The notes under the pieces are model-generated. The model ran no database searches, was not told the DNA's origin, and worked only from the letters and a program-made list of their open reading frames with translations. A DNA stretch of 64,000 nucleotides, from the NCBI GenBank assembly GCA_019454045.1, contig SKCR01021096.1, forward strand, positions 43,065-107,064, written 5' to 3'. Of this stretch, positions 36,617-46,912 are shown one piece after another. Origin of the DNA: Zanthoxylum bungeanum (taxonomy: Eukaryota; Streptophyta; Magnoliopsida; Sapindales; Rutaceae). The translations under genes were made by a program, and so were the position numbers. The first letter of the stretch is position 1, and each line of letters opens with the position of its first letter.

Positions 36617-37098
36617 CTCTTAAAACCCTTGGAACCTAGACCACTCCCAAATCCTCCTCCACCAAGCCTCAATATGAACCGCTACTACTGCCCATTTCCA
36701 CCAACAACCCGGTCATGACACCGACAGCTGTACCCGTCTCCGCCATGAGATCCAAGACTTAATTGACTCCCACAAGATACCTGACCCAGAAAGAGAACAA
36801 CCCAGCACACACAGGAATCCTCTACCAAATTACCACTCCGTCCCACCACCATGATCAACTATTGGTTTGCCTGAAACCTTTGTCCTCCAAACCCTCAACC
36901 ACCAAGCTTCTCACATGGGAATAAGGGATAACGATGATGAAGAACCATGGGCTGAGGAAGAAGGCACTGCTGTTTCACCTATTTTATCTTGCATTTTAAA
37001 GACATTGATTTTGTTTACCTGTTCGAACTTTTTATCAACAATAATAAAGGCAATCATTTCATTCATCTGCCTAAGTCTATTCCTTTCAAACTTGCAAC
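36617..37098 (+). pseudogene. T2 Gag C-terminal region in shifted frames
   Basis: After the stop at 36614 a shifted reading gives proline-rich sequence, then a Cys/His segment like the Tat zinc-finger region (HDTD followed by Cys, then RHEIQDLIDSHKIPD) near 36707-36785. From 36867 a third frame reads LPETFVLQTLNHQASHMG and an acidic DDEEPWAEEE, then a hydrophobic stretch of about 45 residues. The first two parts look like Gag; whether the hydrophobic tail is translated is doubtful. Confidence 0.5.
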
Positions 37099-37263
37099 AT
37101 GAGTGTATTCAATCTTGGTACTATAACGCTTAGAACAGAAGAAGCAAGCAGAAAAGATAAGTTAGCCATTCAGAAATTGGGAAATGAAGACAGTGAGACT
37201 ATTAGGCTTGGAAAAGGAGACGAGTTCACAAAACCAATCAGTGCAGACAGATTGAAGTGGTAA
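37099..37263 (+). CDS. 54-residue reading frame in T2, unknown
   Basis: ATG to TAA, 55 codons including the stop. The product starts MSVFNLGTITLRTEEASRKD and is Lys/Glu-rich. It might be a relic of a longer frame. I do not recognise it and chance is possible. Confidence 0.3.
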   Translation: MSVFNLGTITLRTEEASRKDKLAIQKLGNEDSETIRLGKGDEFTKPISADRLKW

Positions 37264-38538
37264 TTTGCCTAAGGAAGAAAAGACCGAGCAGTCATCAAGA
37301 GGATTGACAGAAGACCTAACCCAACGGGATAGGAAACCCATACATGCATACACGTAACGTACATTGCATTCTTTTGTGTTTGTTTGTTTTGTTTTGAATT
37401 CACAGGTGTCGAAGACAGAAAAGAGAAAGCGGCAAAGACAAGCCAATCAGAAACAGCTAAAGCACAGAATCAGATCCGGGTAATCCTAGGGCCGAGGCCC
37501 ACATCAGTGTTAAGATTCGGATGGTAATATGAGGGTTGAGGCCCGTATAAAGTTTGAGTTTCGAGAATGGATCCCAGGAGGGGAGGCCCACAATATCAGC
37601 AGTGGAAAGGAAGAATTCCTTGGAGTGAAAAAAAAAAGAGGAAAAAAGAAAAAAGAGAAAAAAAAAGAGTGAAAAAATAGAGAGAAAAATGGGAGAGAAA
37701 TAAAGAAAAAGAGAGAAATCTTTGACGATTAGACATATGTCCGGCGATGACATTGTGTGCTGTAGCAAGAAGCCTTAGAAACGACAAGTGCGAGACGCAC
37801 TCTCATCCGGTGCTCTGAAGGGATCGATCCCAGCTAGACTCACAGACACTTGATTATGGGGTCTCAACAGTGGATGCCTGAGTGCGTTGGCGAGGTGATT
37901 AGTTGAAGAGACTACAGATCGATGAATGACCGTTTGCCTGGATGTCCACTTCGGTTTACTAAGTCTACGATATATGATATGGTTGGAAGCAAGGAAAATC
38001 CCCGAAAAGAAAAGAAAAGAAAAATAGACCACCTATAACTGATAAGCGTGAAGCTACCCATGGGTGAGTATTAGGACCACCATGAGGAGAAATGCTACCT
38101 TAAAGGGTAGGTGTGTCGAAAAAAAAAAGAGAAAGAAAAAGAAAAGAAAAAGGAAAAGAGAAGAGGAAAAATGAGAAAAAGAAAAGATGAGAAAAATGAA
38201 AAAGGAAGACGAAAGAAAAGGCAGAAGACCATATCATATTGAGTATGATGAAGTAATCGCCGAGCGTGATCAAGACATTCAGATTGGTTAGACCCATCGT
38301 TCTGACTCTCCGAAGCGAAGTCACTAAGCCAGCCCACTTAAGGATTAAGCTGCGGAGGAGCCTTGGCACACACGCACTAGGAGTCTAGTTTGGATCACCC
38401 ATTCAGATGATTGGACTTGAGTATGTCAAGTACTTCGAAGATTCTTCGGTTCTGACGTGAAGCATTCGTTGAGGACAAAGATATGTCTAACTATCAAGAT
38501 TATCTCGTGAGAGGCAATACAATGTGTGAAACAAAATA
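37264..38538 (+). other. T2 non-coding region with purine tracts
   Basis: Two A/G-only tracts lie at about 37626-37720 and 38117-38222. Minus-strand frames rich in Phe, Ser and Leu across them are low-complexity by-products. Isolated words such as gggccgaggccca (near 37490) foreshadow the array that follows. Confidence 0.6.
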
Positions 38539-38770
38539 TCAGTATCAGCTTGGGGGCGAGGCCCATTTCGGCTTGGGGGCGAGGCCCCTCTTTATATCAG
38601 CTTAGGGGCAATGCCCCACATCATCATCAGTTTGAGGGCGAGGCCCATGTCAGCTAGGGGGCGAGGCCCCACTTCAGTATCAGTTTGAGGGCGAGGCCCA
38701 TATCAGCTTGGGGGCGAGGCCCCACTTCAGTATCAGTTTGAGGACGAGGCCCATATTAGTTCAGTATCAG
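38539..38770 (+). repeat. Array of short GC hairpins (ggggcgaggcccc)
   Basis: About eight units of 23-30 bp carry gcttgggggcgaggcccc or tttgagggcgaggccca. Two unit types alternate, giving a 53-bp higher order. In each, GGGGC and GCCCC flank GAG, so each RNA unit can form a small hairpin. Confidence 0.85.
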
Positions 38771-38836
38771 TTCGCTAAGTATGGCATTCAGACCACAGCG
38801 ACGCCCTAGGTACGGGGTCAGCACGCCAAGTACGGC

Positions 38837-39440
38837 ATGTGGACTATGTGGATTATGAAGATTGTGTGGATTACCGTGGATTTTGTGGACTACCGTAGAC
38901 TATTATGGATTATGTGGACTACCGTGGACTACCAAGGATTATTGTGGATCATGTGGACTACCATGGACTATTGTGGATTATGTGGACTACCGAGGACTAT
39001 TGTGAAGAGTTGTGGACTACCGTGGATTATATGGACTACCGCGGACTACCGTGGACTATTATGGATGACGTGGACTACCGTGGATTATTGTGAAGAGTTA
39101 TGGACTATTATGGATTACCGTGGATTATGTGGACTACCGTGGACTATTGTGGATGACGTGGACTACCGTGGATTATTATGAAGAGTTGTGGACTATTGTG
39201 GATTACCGTGGATTACGTGGACTACCGTGGACTATTGTGAAGAGTTGTGGACTACCGTGGACTATTGTGAAGAGTTGTGGACTACCGTGGACTATTGTGA
39301 AGAGTTGTGGACAACTGTGGATTACCGTGGATTATGTGGACTACCGTGGACTATTGTGAAGAGTTACGGACTATCGTGGACTACTATAAAGAGTTGTGGA
39401 CTACTGTGGATTACCGTCGAGTATATGGACTATTGCGACG
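38837..39440 (+). repeat. Tandem array of tggactaccg / tggactattg units
   Basis: The base unit is 10-11 bp (TGGACTAYYG with variants). A higher-order unit, gaagagttgtggactaccgt plus gga-ctattgt (30 bp), is repeated exactly three times at about 39239-39310. The array is bounded by copies of gcgacgccctaggta at about 38799 and 39435. Long plus-strand frames through it encode only the repeat. Confidence 0.9.
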
Positions 39441-39597
39441 CCCTAGGTATGGGGTTTAGCACGCCAGAAACGGCACATCATCAAATTCAGTTTGGAGCAG
39501 CATCAGCTCAGCTCGAGGCAGCTAGCTAGCCAGGTAAGTAAAAATGCATTGCATAGACTTTGATAGGACTGTCACTGTCACACACTGCACAAGCCCC

Positions 39598-39614
39598 ATC
39601 AAAGTGGGGGCGAC
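39598..39614 (+). other. Polypurine tract of T2
   Basis: catcaaagtgggggcgac ends directly before the 3' LTR start TGTAGG at 39615. The core is aaagtgggggcga. Confidence 0.75.
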
Positions 39615-42600
39615 TGTAGGCATTGCATTTTTGCATGTGAAACCCGATGAGGAGTCTTATTTGGAGACAACTACCTTTTAAGTTACGAAAACCGCGGGAA
39701 ACGGACATCGGAAGGGAAGAGTCAAGAATTGACTCATTGACGGATTAAGTTCACTAGTTTGGCTTCAAGTAACTCGTTTGTTTTCTGTTTTAAAATTTTA
39801 TGCTCGGCCCAAGACACCTAAACCCGGCCCACACACACCTAGTCCACATGAACTTAGCCTACACACCCACCTAGTCCACACAAACTTAGCCCAAACACTT
39901 AACTAAATCAACATGCACCTAGCCAAGCCCACTCCCACCCACCAAAGCCCACACGCCCAAAGCCTTAAATACACCCCAAATTAAATAAATATTAATTAAA
40001 TTAAAACATTAATTAAATAAGATAATAATAATTAAATTAATTAAATAATTAAATAAAACATATACCAAACATAAAATAAACAATTACCAACTTAAACTAA
40101 AATCATGCCTAATTTAAATAATTCATATACTAAAATTAAAATAAGATATGCCTAATTAAAATCAATCATAACCAATCAAAGCTAATCAAATATTTGACTT
40201 CCTAATCTAATAAGACATCTACCAATTTAAAATAGTTGACTTCCTAATTCAATAAGATATCCACCAATTTAGATTTTGACTTCCTAATTTAAAATATTTT
40301 GTCCCCCCTCAATCTTGTATATACCATTCCCATCTCTCCTAATTTGGAAACAAAATCTCTACCTTGTGAGACAAGGGCAAACCCTACCTCTCTTCTATAT
40401 AAACATGCACTAACCTAGCCACCCCTCCTCTTCACTCTCTCTCATTCACGCCAAGACATCAAGACATCCCTCCTCTCACACGCAAATTACAAGACACCAA
40501 CTAGAAACCTTTCTCTTCATCTCACTCTCTCTTGGCCGAGAACCATACATCCACCATCCACCATCCCCCCTCCTTAGCCGATTTACAACACCCCTTATCA
40601 CCACCATCACAGCCCCTAATCACCACCAAAATAACCTCATAAACAGCAGCAACATCCACGTGAAAAACAACCAGAACAGCAACCACATCCATGTGAAACA
40701 GCAACCAGAACAGCAGCCCCTTTCACGCACAAACAGCAGCCCTTTTTGTGCAGTTCCAGCCCTTCAAATAGCCCCCAAAATACCCCAAACTAGTGAGTAA
40801 AAGTTGCACATTTAACCCTTAAAAAATCACAAAAAAATCTACACAAATAGCCCCCTAAAACACGCACAAACAGTCCACCAAAACAGAATAATAAGACCTG
40901 AAATAGTGAGCAGAAAACACGTCAAAAACAGCAGTAAAACGACGCCAAAACAGTGGGAAAAATAGTGGAACAGCGAGCCAAAACGTGAAGCTAGTGAACC
41001 GGAAAAGTAAGGAGCTTTCATCCCTTCCGATCTCCGCGAAACGCAAGTCCGAGGACAACTAAAAAGGTTAGACCTGAGGTATTTTTCACACATTTTCTAT
41101 TTAATTTCTGGTCATTTACTTTGATTATATTTTCTGTATTTGTGGCATTTGTTGTGTATATGATGTTTGTTGTGGATTTTGGATGAATGGAAGTGTCGTC
41201 TCTTGTGGTATATAGGATGGAAACCCAGACGTAAATTCCGTAGCCGAATCCGAATGGACGGTAGTGCGGTCTGTACTTGGGCAACAATTCCACGTACCAC
41301 TTGAGCAAACGGCACTTGTTGATTTTGTGTTATCTTGTTCATTTGATTATTTGCCGTTTAATTTTTCTGTCTTTTAATTTCCGCATATCATTCATTTATG
41401 TCATATGTAATATGTGCGCATGGGCTTAGCAAGTGTGATAAAAGGTCCCCTTAAAGGGGTTAAAATCCTTTACCCGAGGCTTCGCCGCGCCGGATGATGT
41501 ATGCTTGATTGGACGAGAGATGTATTCAATCGGGTATACGAAATCCGATATTCTTTATTTATTTGTTTTTTTTTTTTTGCATTGTGTAATATGTGCGCAT
41601 GGGCTTAACTAGGGTGGTTTCAAGGTCCTCCATTCGAGGGAAAACGCCATAAGGCTACCTTTGCCATGATGTTTTGTCGCGCTGTTTATTACACTGTTTA
41701 TTCGCTGTTTTACAAAAATCCTTTCTTTATGCTTCTTTATTTATTGCATTTGATTATGTAATATGTGCGCATGGGCTTAACTAGGGTGGTTTTAAGGTCC
41801 TCCATTCGAGGGAAAACGCCATAAGGCTACCTTTCCCATGATGTTTTGCCGCGCTGTTTATTACATGATTTTTCGCTGTTTTACAAAAACCCCTTTTTTA
41901 TGCTTCTTTATTTATTGCATTTGATTATGTAATATATGCGCATGGGCTTAACTAGGGTGGTTTTAAGGTCCTCCATTCGAGGGAAAACGCCATAAGGCTA
42001 CCTTTGCCATGATGTTTTGCCGCGCTGTTTATTACACGATTTTCGCTGTTTTACAAAAACCCCTTTTTTATGCTTCTTTATTTATTGCATTTGATTATGT
42101 AATATGTGCGCATGGGCTTAACTAGGGTGGTTTTAAGGTCCTCCATTCGAGGGAAAATGCCATAAGGCTACCTTTGCCATGATGTTTTGCCGCGCTGTTT
42201 ATTACACGATTTTTCGCTGTTTTACAAAAACCCCTTTTTATGCATCTTTATTCATTGTACTTGATTTGTGAATGTGCGCATGGGCTTGGGATTCATTGGA
42301 CTACTATAGGGTGGTTATTAGTTTGTTTTAAGGTCCTCCATTCGAGGGAAAATGCCATAAGGCTACTGCCATGATGTTTTGCCGCGCCGTCATTTACGCG
42401 ATTTTTCGCTGTTTTGTGCAAAATATCATTTTAACCATGCACCTTATTCCTTTTTTTGCGCAATGTGGTCATGTCTTCCTTTTCATATCATTCATTCATA
42501 ACATCTCATTGCATAATCTTGTGTCACATATAGCATGCTTAATGGAAAATTGGTAGTAATTGCACAAGTATAGGCGCATATTGCATTTCTCTTCTTCTCA

Positions 42601-43293
42601 GTATTCATTTCTTTCACTCATGTTAGTTGCATTCTTTGGCATCACATTATGGCATGTTCATTTTTTTAATATAAAATTGCACCTTTGATTGTCCATCTTT
42701 GGCATATTTAAATTCGTGTCTTTCTTCATTTTTTCAAGTTATGTGTTTGTATTGATTTCGTTTATCATGCGGTTATTTTGACCATATTTTATGTGCTTCT
42801 TTACATAGTGCGCCTATAACATTATTCGTCGTCATTTTTATTTCCTTTATATTACATGCAAATGTTACCATGACTATTTGTGTTTATGTTTATGTGAATG
42901 ATTGAATTCTTATGACGTTGTGTGCTCGTTATTGCAAAAGCCTACCTTTTTAAACATGTGAGCTTGGCAATAAGATTGGATTTCATGTATGCTAGATGTA
43001 AACTTTACTTTTAAGCATGTGAACTTAGGATTGTGGTGCACTTGGAAATATATGTCATTGGCTTGGTTGGATTAGTGCATAAATCTGTACATTACAAGTG
43101 GCATAAGTAAGGGACCATTCCGAACCCAATGGTTTGAGGTCTTCCCTTGCGAGGGGTGAGTGCGGCCTTAAATCTTTGTCCCGGTTCACACCGGGTGGCG
43201 ACTCCATTATTCTCCGGTTTAGTCCCCCGCGGGCTACTCCGTACTCCCAACTAGGCCTTGAGTCTAGAACAGCATGTGTCGCCCCAGCTTCTG
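39615..43293 (+). repeat. T2 3' LTR, last bases missing
   Basis: It matches the 5' LTR closely from TGTAGGCATTGC on. Differences include small indels and a local change near 42262-42325, where about 25 extra bases (with ggattcattggactac) interrupt the last repeat unit. It stops at ...gccccagcttctg and lacks the terminal tgtcctaca-type end, so a deletion removed the LTR tip together with flanking Copia DNA. Confidence 0.9.
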
Positions 43294-44622
43294 AATTGGT
43301 TTCTCGGCTTATGGGGTAACTCCTTGATTGGGTTTTGGTTATTGGGTTTGAACCGAGTTGACGAAAAGTCCACGCCTTATGAAATTAATTAAAAGCCCAT
43401 CGGACCTTAATTAAATTAACGTTGGACGTTAATCGGGCTTTGAGACCCGTAACGATTAAATTTGGAATTTAAGTCGTAAAAGGTTTATTAATAAAGTGTA
43501 ATATTTAAATTGGAATTAATTAGCGAATTAGTATTAAATACAAATTGAATTGGATTTAATTATGTAGTTTAATTTAATTCGAGAATTAGTACTTTGAGTA
43601 CTTATTCGTAAAACGAGTTCGACTCGAACAAAATCAAATCGTTGTTTGAACATTGGATGGTCACTAATTATCAGATTAATTAATTTGATTAGATTGATTG
43701 ATAACATGCTTGTGTGAATACATGGTTGCGATGCATGAATAATGTATATCAGATGGATATTAGATGGGTGAGGCAATTTTAGAAATTGTTGTAATAAATT
43801 TGGAATTTATTAATTGGACCTGCGTGTCCAGCCTTATTACCTCCTTATTCTTTGTATTCTATTCTCACCTATTCCTCTCAATGTAAATGAGGTTTCTTTA
43901 GAAGTGTAGTGTAACGGGTAGAAGTAATACTTGTACTAGAGGGAAAGATATGATCTAGGATTAATGTGTAAAGTATCTATCCGCATATCATTATTATTTT
44001 ATCATACGCGCTTTATTATTTGTTTAGAATGCATGTTTAAGGGTGTATGATGATGAGACCTTAACAAAGATAATAAATTGGTTGCCAATTTGCACGCGAA
44101 AAACCCTCATACAATATTAAGCGTTTTTCCTTCCATTGAGTGATTCTTACTCAAGATCCAAGACTGGCATTGGCTTGTTGGCCAAAGTCAAGGCCTTTGT
44201 CCGTCAATGATGTGTTTGAATCACGAGAGCTTTGTTCCATATTGGTGTCTTGTCCAAGTTGTGGTTTGTTGGCCAAAGTCAAGACCACTTCTTGTCCCTC
44301 GACATTGATTACGAAGCTTTCTATGGTCAATGGGTCATGCTTAACTGGGATCACTAAGTTTGTTGTGCCAAAGCCAATGCTTAGTTGATTCAGAGGAAAA
44401 AGGTTAGGTAATACATTGGATGTATTGGCATATATAAGATATATGTTTCGGACTTGGATGTCCCCCTACTGGATCTAGGAATTGGATGTATTGCGCTCAC
44501 ATCAAATATCATTCGTCAAATAAATTAAATGTTAGTTGGACTAATATTTAAACGTTGTTTTAATAAACAGTTGGACTGTATTCAAACAATTAAAGTATAG
44601 TTGATTAATATAGTTGAACTAT
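43294..44622 (+). mobile_element. Copia copy A, leader fragment
   Basis: It aligns with the long leader of copy B (about 51690-53200). Shared words are aaagcccatcggac, ggacctgcgtgtccagcctt, aatgtaaatgaggtttct, ttgttggccaaagtcaag and gttagttggactaat. The LTR end and the first ~0.7 kb of leader are missing at the junction 43293/43294. It is cut at 44622 by the Athila-type element. Confidence 0.85.
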
Positions 44623-44929
44623 TGATGAGTGGTATTTATATCACTATTTCCCACTCATTAAACTTAATATTTTGTATATTTTCTTGAGTTTTGTGAACGT
44701 TTTGATGTGTTTTATTGTTATTTTGCAGATAAATAAAGTTTGGACAGCACTGGAGGCAATTTGGGGCAAAACCAGACAAAAATGCGTCAACAGGGATATT
44801 TTAGTCTTTTGCGCGTCGCGACGTCCATAACTTCAGCGTCGCGACGCCCAGCGTGAGCCAAATCTGCTAACGTGCACCAGGTCAACGGTCAACCATTTGA
44901 AGAAGTTTGACTTTGCTAAAATGCGCCGT

Positions 44930-45262
44930 GCCACGTGTCACCATCACAGCTGATCTGCTAACATGCGACGTGCCACGTGTCATCATCATATGCTGCCGAC
45001 ACTCAGACTTGACACGTGTCGCCTCGTCATCAGCCACGTCACAAGGTCAACCAAGTCAATGTGCCACGTCAGCCTCAGCCAATCAGAACGTGACACGTGT
45101 CGCCACGTGTCGCAATCCTATTGTGCCGACAGTTGATCCCAGCCGCCTTGCCACGTCATCGCCACGTCATCGCCACGTCAGCATGACGTCATCAATGACG
45201 TCATCACAATAATTGAGATATAGCCGCCTTGCTACGTGTCGCCTCCTCATCGTGCCACGTCG
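44930..45262 (+). promoter_or_regulatory. Dense cluster of ACGT-core (bZIP-type) sites in U3
   Basis: CACGTG occurs at 44932, 44974, 45013, 45094 and 45104, mostly as gccacgtgtc or gacacgtgtc. CACGTC occurs at 45035, 45065, 45152, 45163, 45174 and 45256. TGACGTCA occurs at 45184 and 45196. Such G-box, ABRE-like and C-box sites bind plant bZIP and bHLH factors. They lie 70-400 bp upstream of a TATA-like box. Confidence 0.75.
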
Positions 45263-45327
45263 ACAAATCCAGCGTCGCGACGCTGAGGTCATTGGCGTCG
45301 CGACGCGCGAACAGTGAAAATTTTTCC

Positions 45328-45336
45328 AATAAATAG
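45328..45336 (+). promoter_or_regulatory. TATA-like box of Athila LTR
   Basis: aataaatag about 70 bp after the ACGT cluster, followed by a CT-rich stretch (45363-45410) typical of plant transcription starts. Confidence 0.45.
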
Positions 45337-45597
45337 AGCGCGAAATTTCAGATTTCAGTACACCTTTCTCTCTCACTCCTTCTATGTAATTAGGGAGTTT
45401 CTCTCTCTCTAAGTTTCGTTTTTAATTTTTAGTTTTTACTTTTGTAATAATTTTAATTACTTTTTGTAATAATAGTAATTTACTTTTTTATTTTACAGTT
45501 TTTACTATTCACTATGAGGAGGTAACTTCCCTATGCTAGGGTGAAAGGTAATTATTTTAAAAATAATATATTTATTATTTAAAATACTGATTAATAA

Positions 45598-45870
45598 AGG
45601 ATACCGCTATATTGGTCGGTTGGCAATTCAATTTAATCTGGTTTAAACCTGACTAATCAAGGAAACCGCTATATTGGTCGGTTAGTAAATTTATTTTCTG
45701 TTGCTTTGAACCTGATTAATCAATGATACCGCCAGATTGGTCGGTTGGTAAATTTATTTTGGTACCGCCTTTATGGCTGGATTATGGACAAATATTACCA
45801 CCTATATGGCTGGTTGGACTTAATTTGACTTAATCAGGATACCGCCAGATTGGTCGGTTGGTAAAATAAT
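45598..45870 (+). repeat. Diverged direct repeats in Athila LTR
   Basis: The phrase ataccgccagattggtcggt or a variant occurs near 45600, 45663, 45726 and 45840, with two weaker units (taccgcctttatggctgg) near 45761 and 45799. The spacing of the first three is about 63 bp. Confidence 0.75.
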
Positions 45871-46786
45871 ATCACAAGTTTATATATTATTTTATGGGAG
45901 ATATCTAAATTAGTAGTAGTAAAAGTAATTCCTTTTGCCTTAGCATTTTATTTCATTTGTAATTTACTTTTCAGCATTTTACTCACCGCAAATACTTTTC
46001 AGCATTTTCATTTTATGTCTTTTAAGTTTTTACTAGCCCTAGCTATGTGTCATAACTAAGTAAATAATCTAGGTTGTGATGAAATCCAATATCACCGGTT
46101 TATAAGGGTTAAATTATAATTTGGGTAATATAAAGATTTATTTATTGAGTCTTAATCTTAATGCTTTTTATTAACTGGCCACTAATAAATTTGATAAGGT
46201 AAACCTAAAATGAACTAGACATAGGGATTTTAGGTTTAAGACCTCAGACTCAATAACCCACGATCTTCCTTGAGGATAGATAACCATTTAATAGATTTCC
46301 TTACAGGATAGGAATATACCTGTCGGGCGGGGGTAGCCATAATTGGAATTTAATCTTAATGAATCCAGATAATTTGGTTGACATAGACATATGGTTCAAT
46401 TAGGTTAAATTGGATATTTGTAATTGACCATCAAAAGAGGCTTTTACATAATTTAGTGTTCCAGTTTAATAAATCAATATTTTACCCAACTATAAGATAA
46501 TCACTTCATCTTTAAATAATATTGGAATAAATCACAACCCTAGATAGTTTTTAATATTGAATTTTCTTAAAATCAACCTTAAAACAATTTCATTTACTTG
46601 TCTATTTATAAATTTAGAATCGTCACCTTTTCAAATCAATCAAACAACCTGTTAGATACTAGTAATCATTTGACCTTATAAAATTAATAGATAAGATTTT
46701 AAGTCCTCGTGGGATCGATACTTTTTATACTACTTGAACGATACGTACGCTTGCGTTATACGTGTGTGTTACGCCGGTCAAGTTTT

Positions 46787-46804
46787 TGGCGCCGTTGCCG
46801 GGGA
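46787..46804 (+). other. Primer-binding site of Athila element
   Basis: tggcgccgttgccgggga is the well-known form of plant Gypsy primer site complementary to tRNA-Asp. Confidence 0.85.
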
Positions 46805-46912
46805 CTTAGTTATCTTTTACTATTAGTTTAGGGGTTAGATACCTTTACTTGTATCTAATTTCTTTTTACTTATTATTTCTGTTTTCTTGTGTTACAGGTT
46901 CTCAGAAACTTC

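Larger units (their letters stand above)
30785..43293 (+). mobile_element. Non-autonomous, gag-only Tat-like element (T2)
   Basis: T2 has two LTRs of about 3.67 kb and an internal region of 5157 bp (34458-39614). The internal region holds a primer site, one broken gag, a 54-codon frame, purine tracts, two tandem arrays and a polypurine tract. No protease, reverse transcriptase, RNase H or integrase can be found in any frame. It would depend on a related autonomous element. The LTRs are very similar, so insertion was fairly recent. The left flank reads atgtg; the right LTR has lost its last nine or so bases at a deletion, so the target duplication cannot be checked. Confidence 0.85.
44623..46780 (+). 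repeat. Athila-type 5' LTR (about 2158 bp)
   Basis: It begins TGATGAGTGG, directly after copy A leader sequence, and ends acgccggtca six bases before the primer site. The start is placed by where homology to the copy B leader stops. The second LTR is outside the window, so ends are inferred. Confidence 0.7.

Noticed and set aside
37457..38369. Phe/Ser/Leu-rich minus-strand frames resembling membrane proteins
   Set aside because: They are translations of A/G-only tracts, a low-complexity artefact.
38837..39529. Long plus-strand frames over 39 kb
   Set aside because: They encode only the TGGACTA tandem repeat; several frames are open at once because the unit lacks stops.
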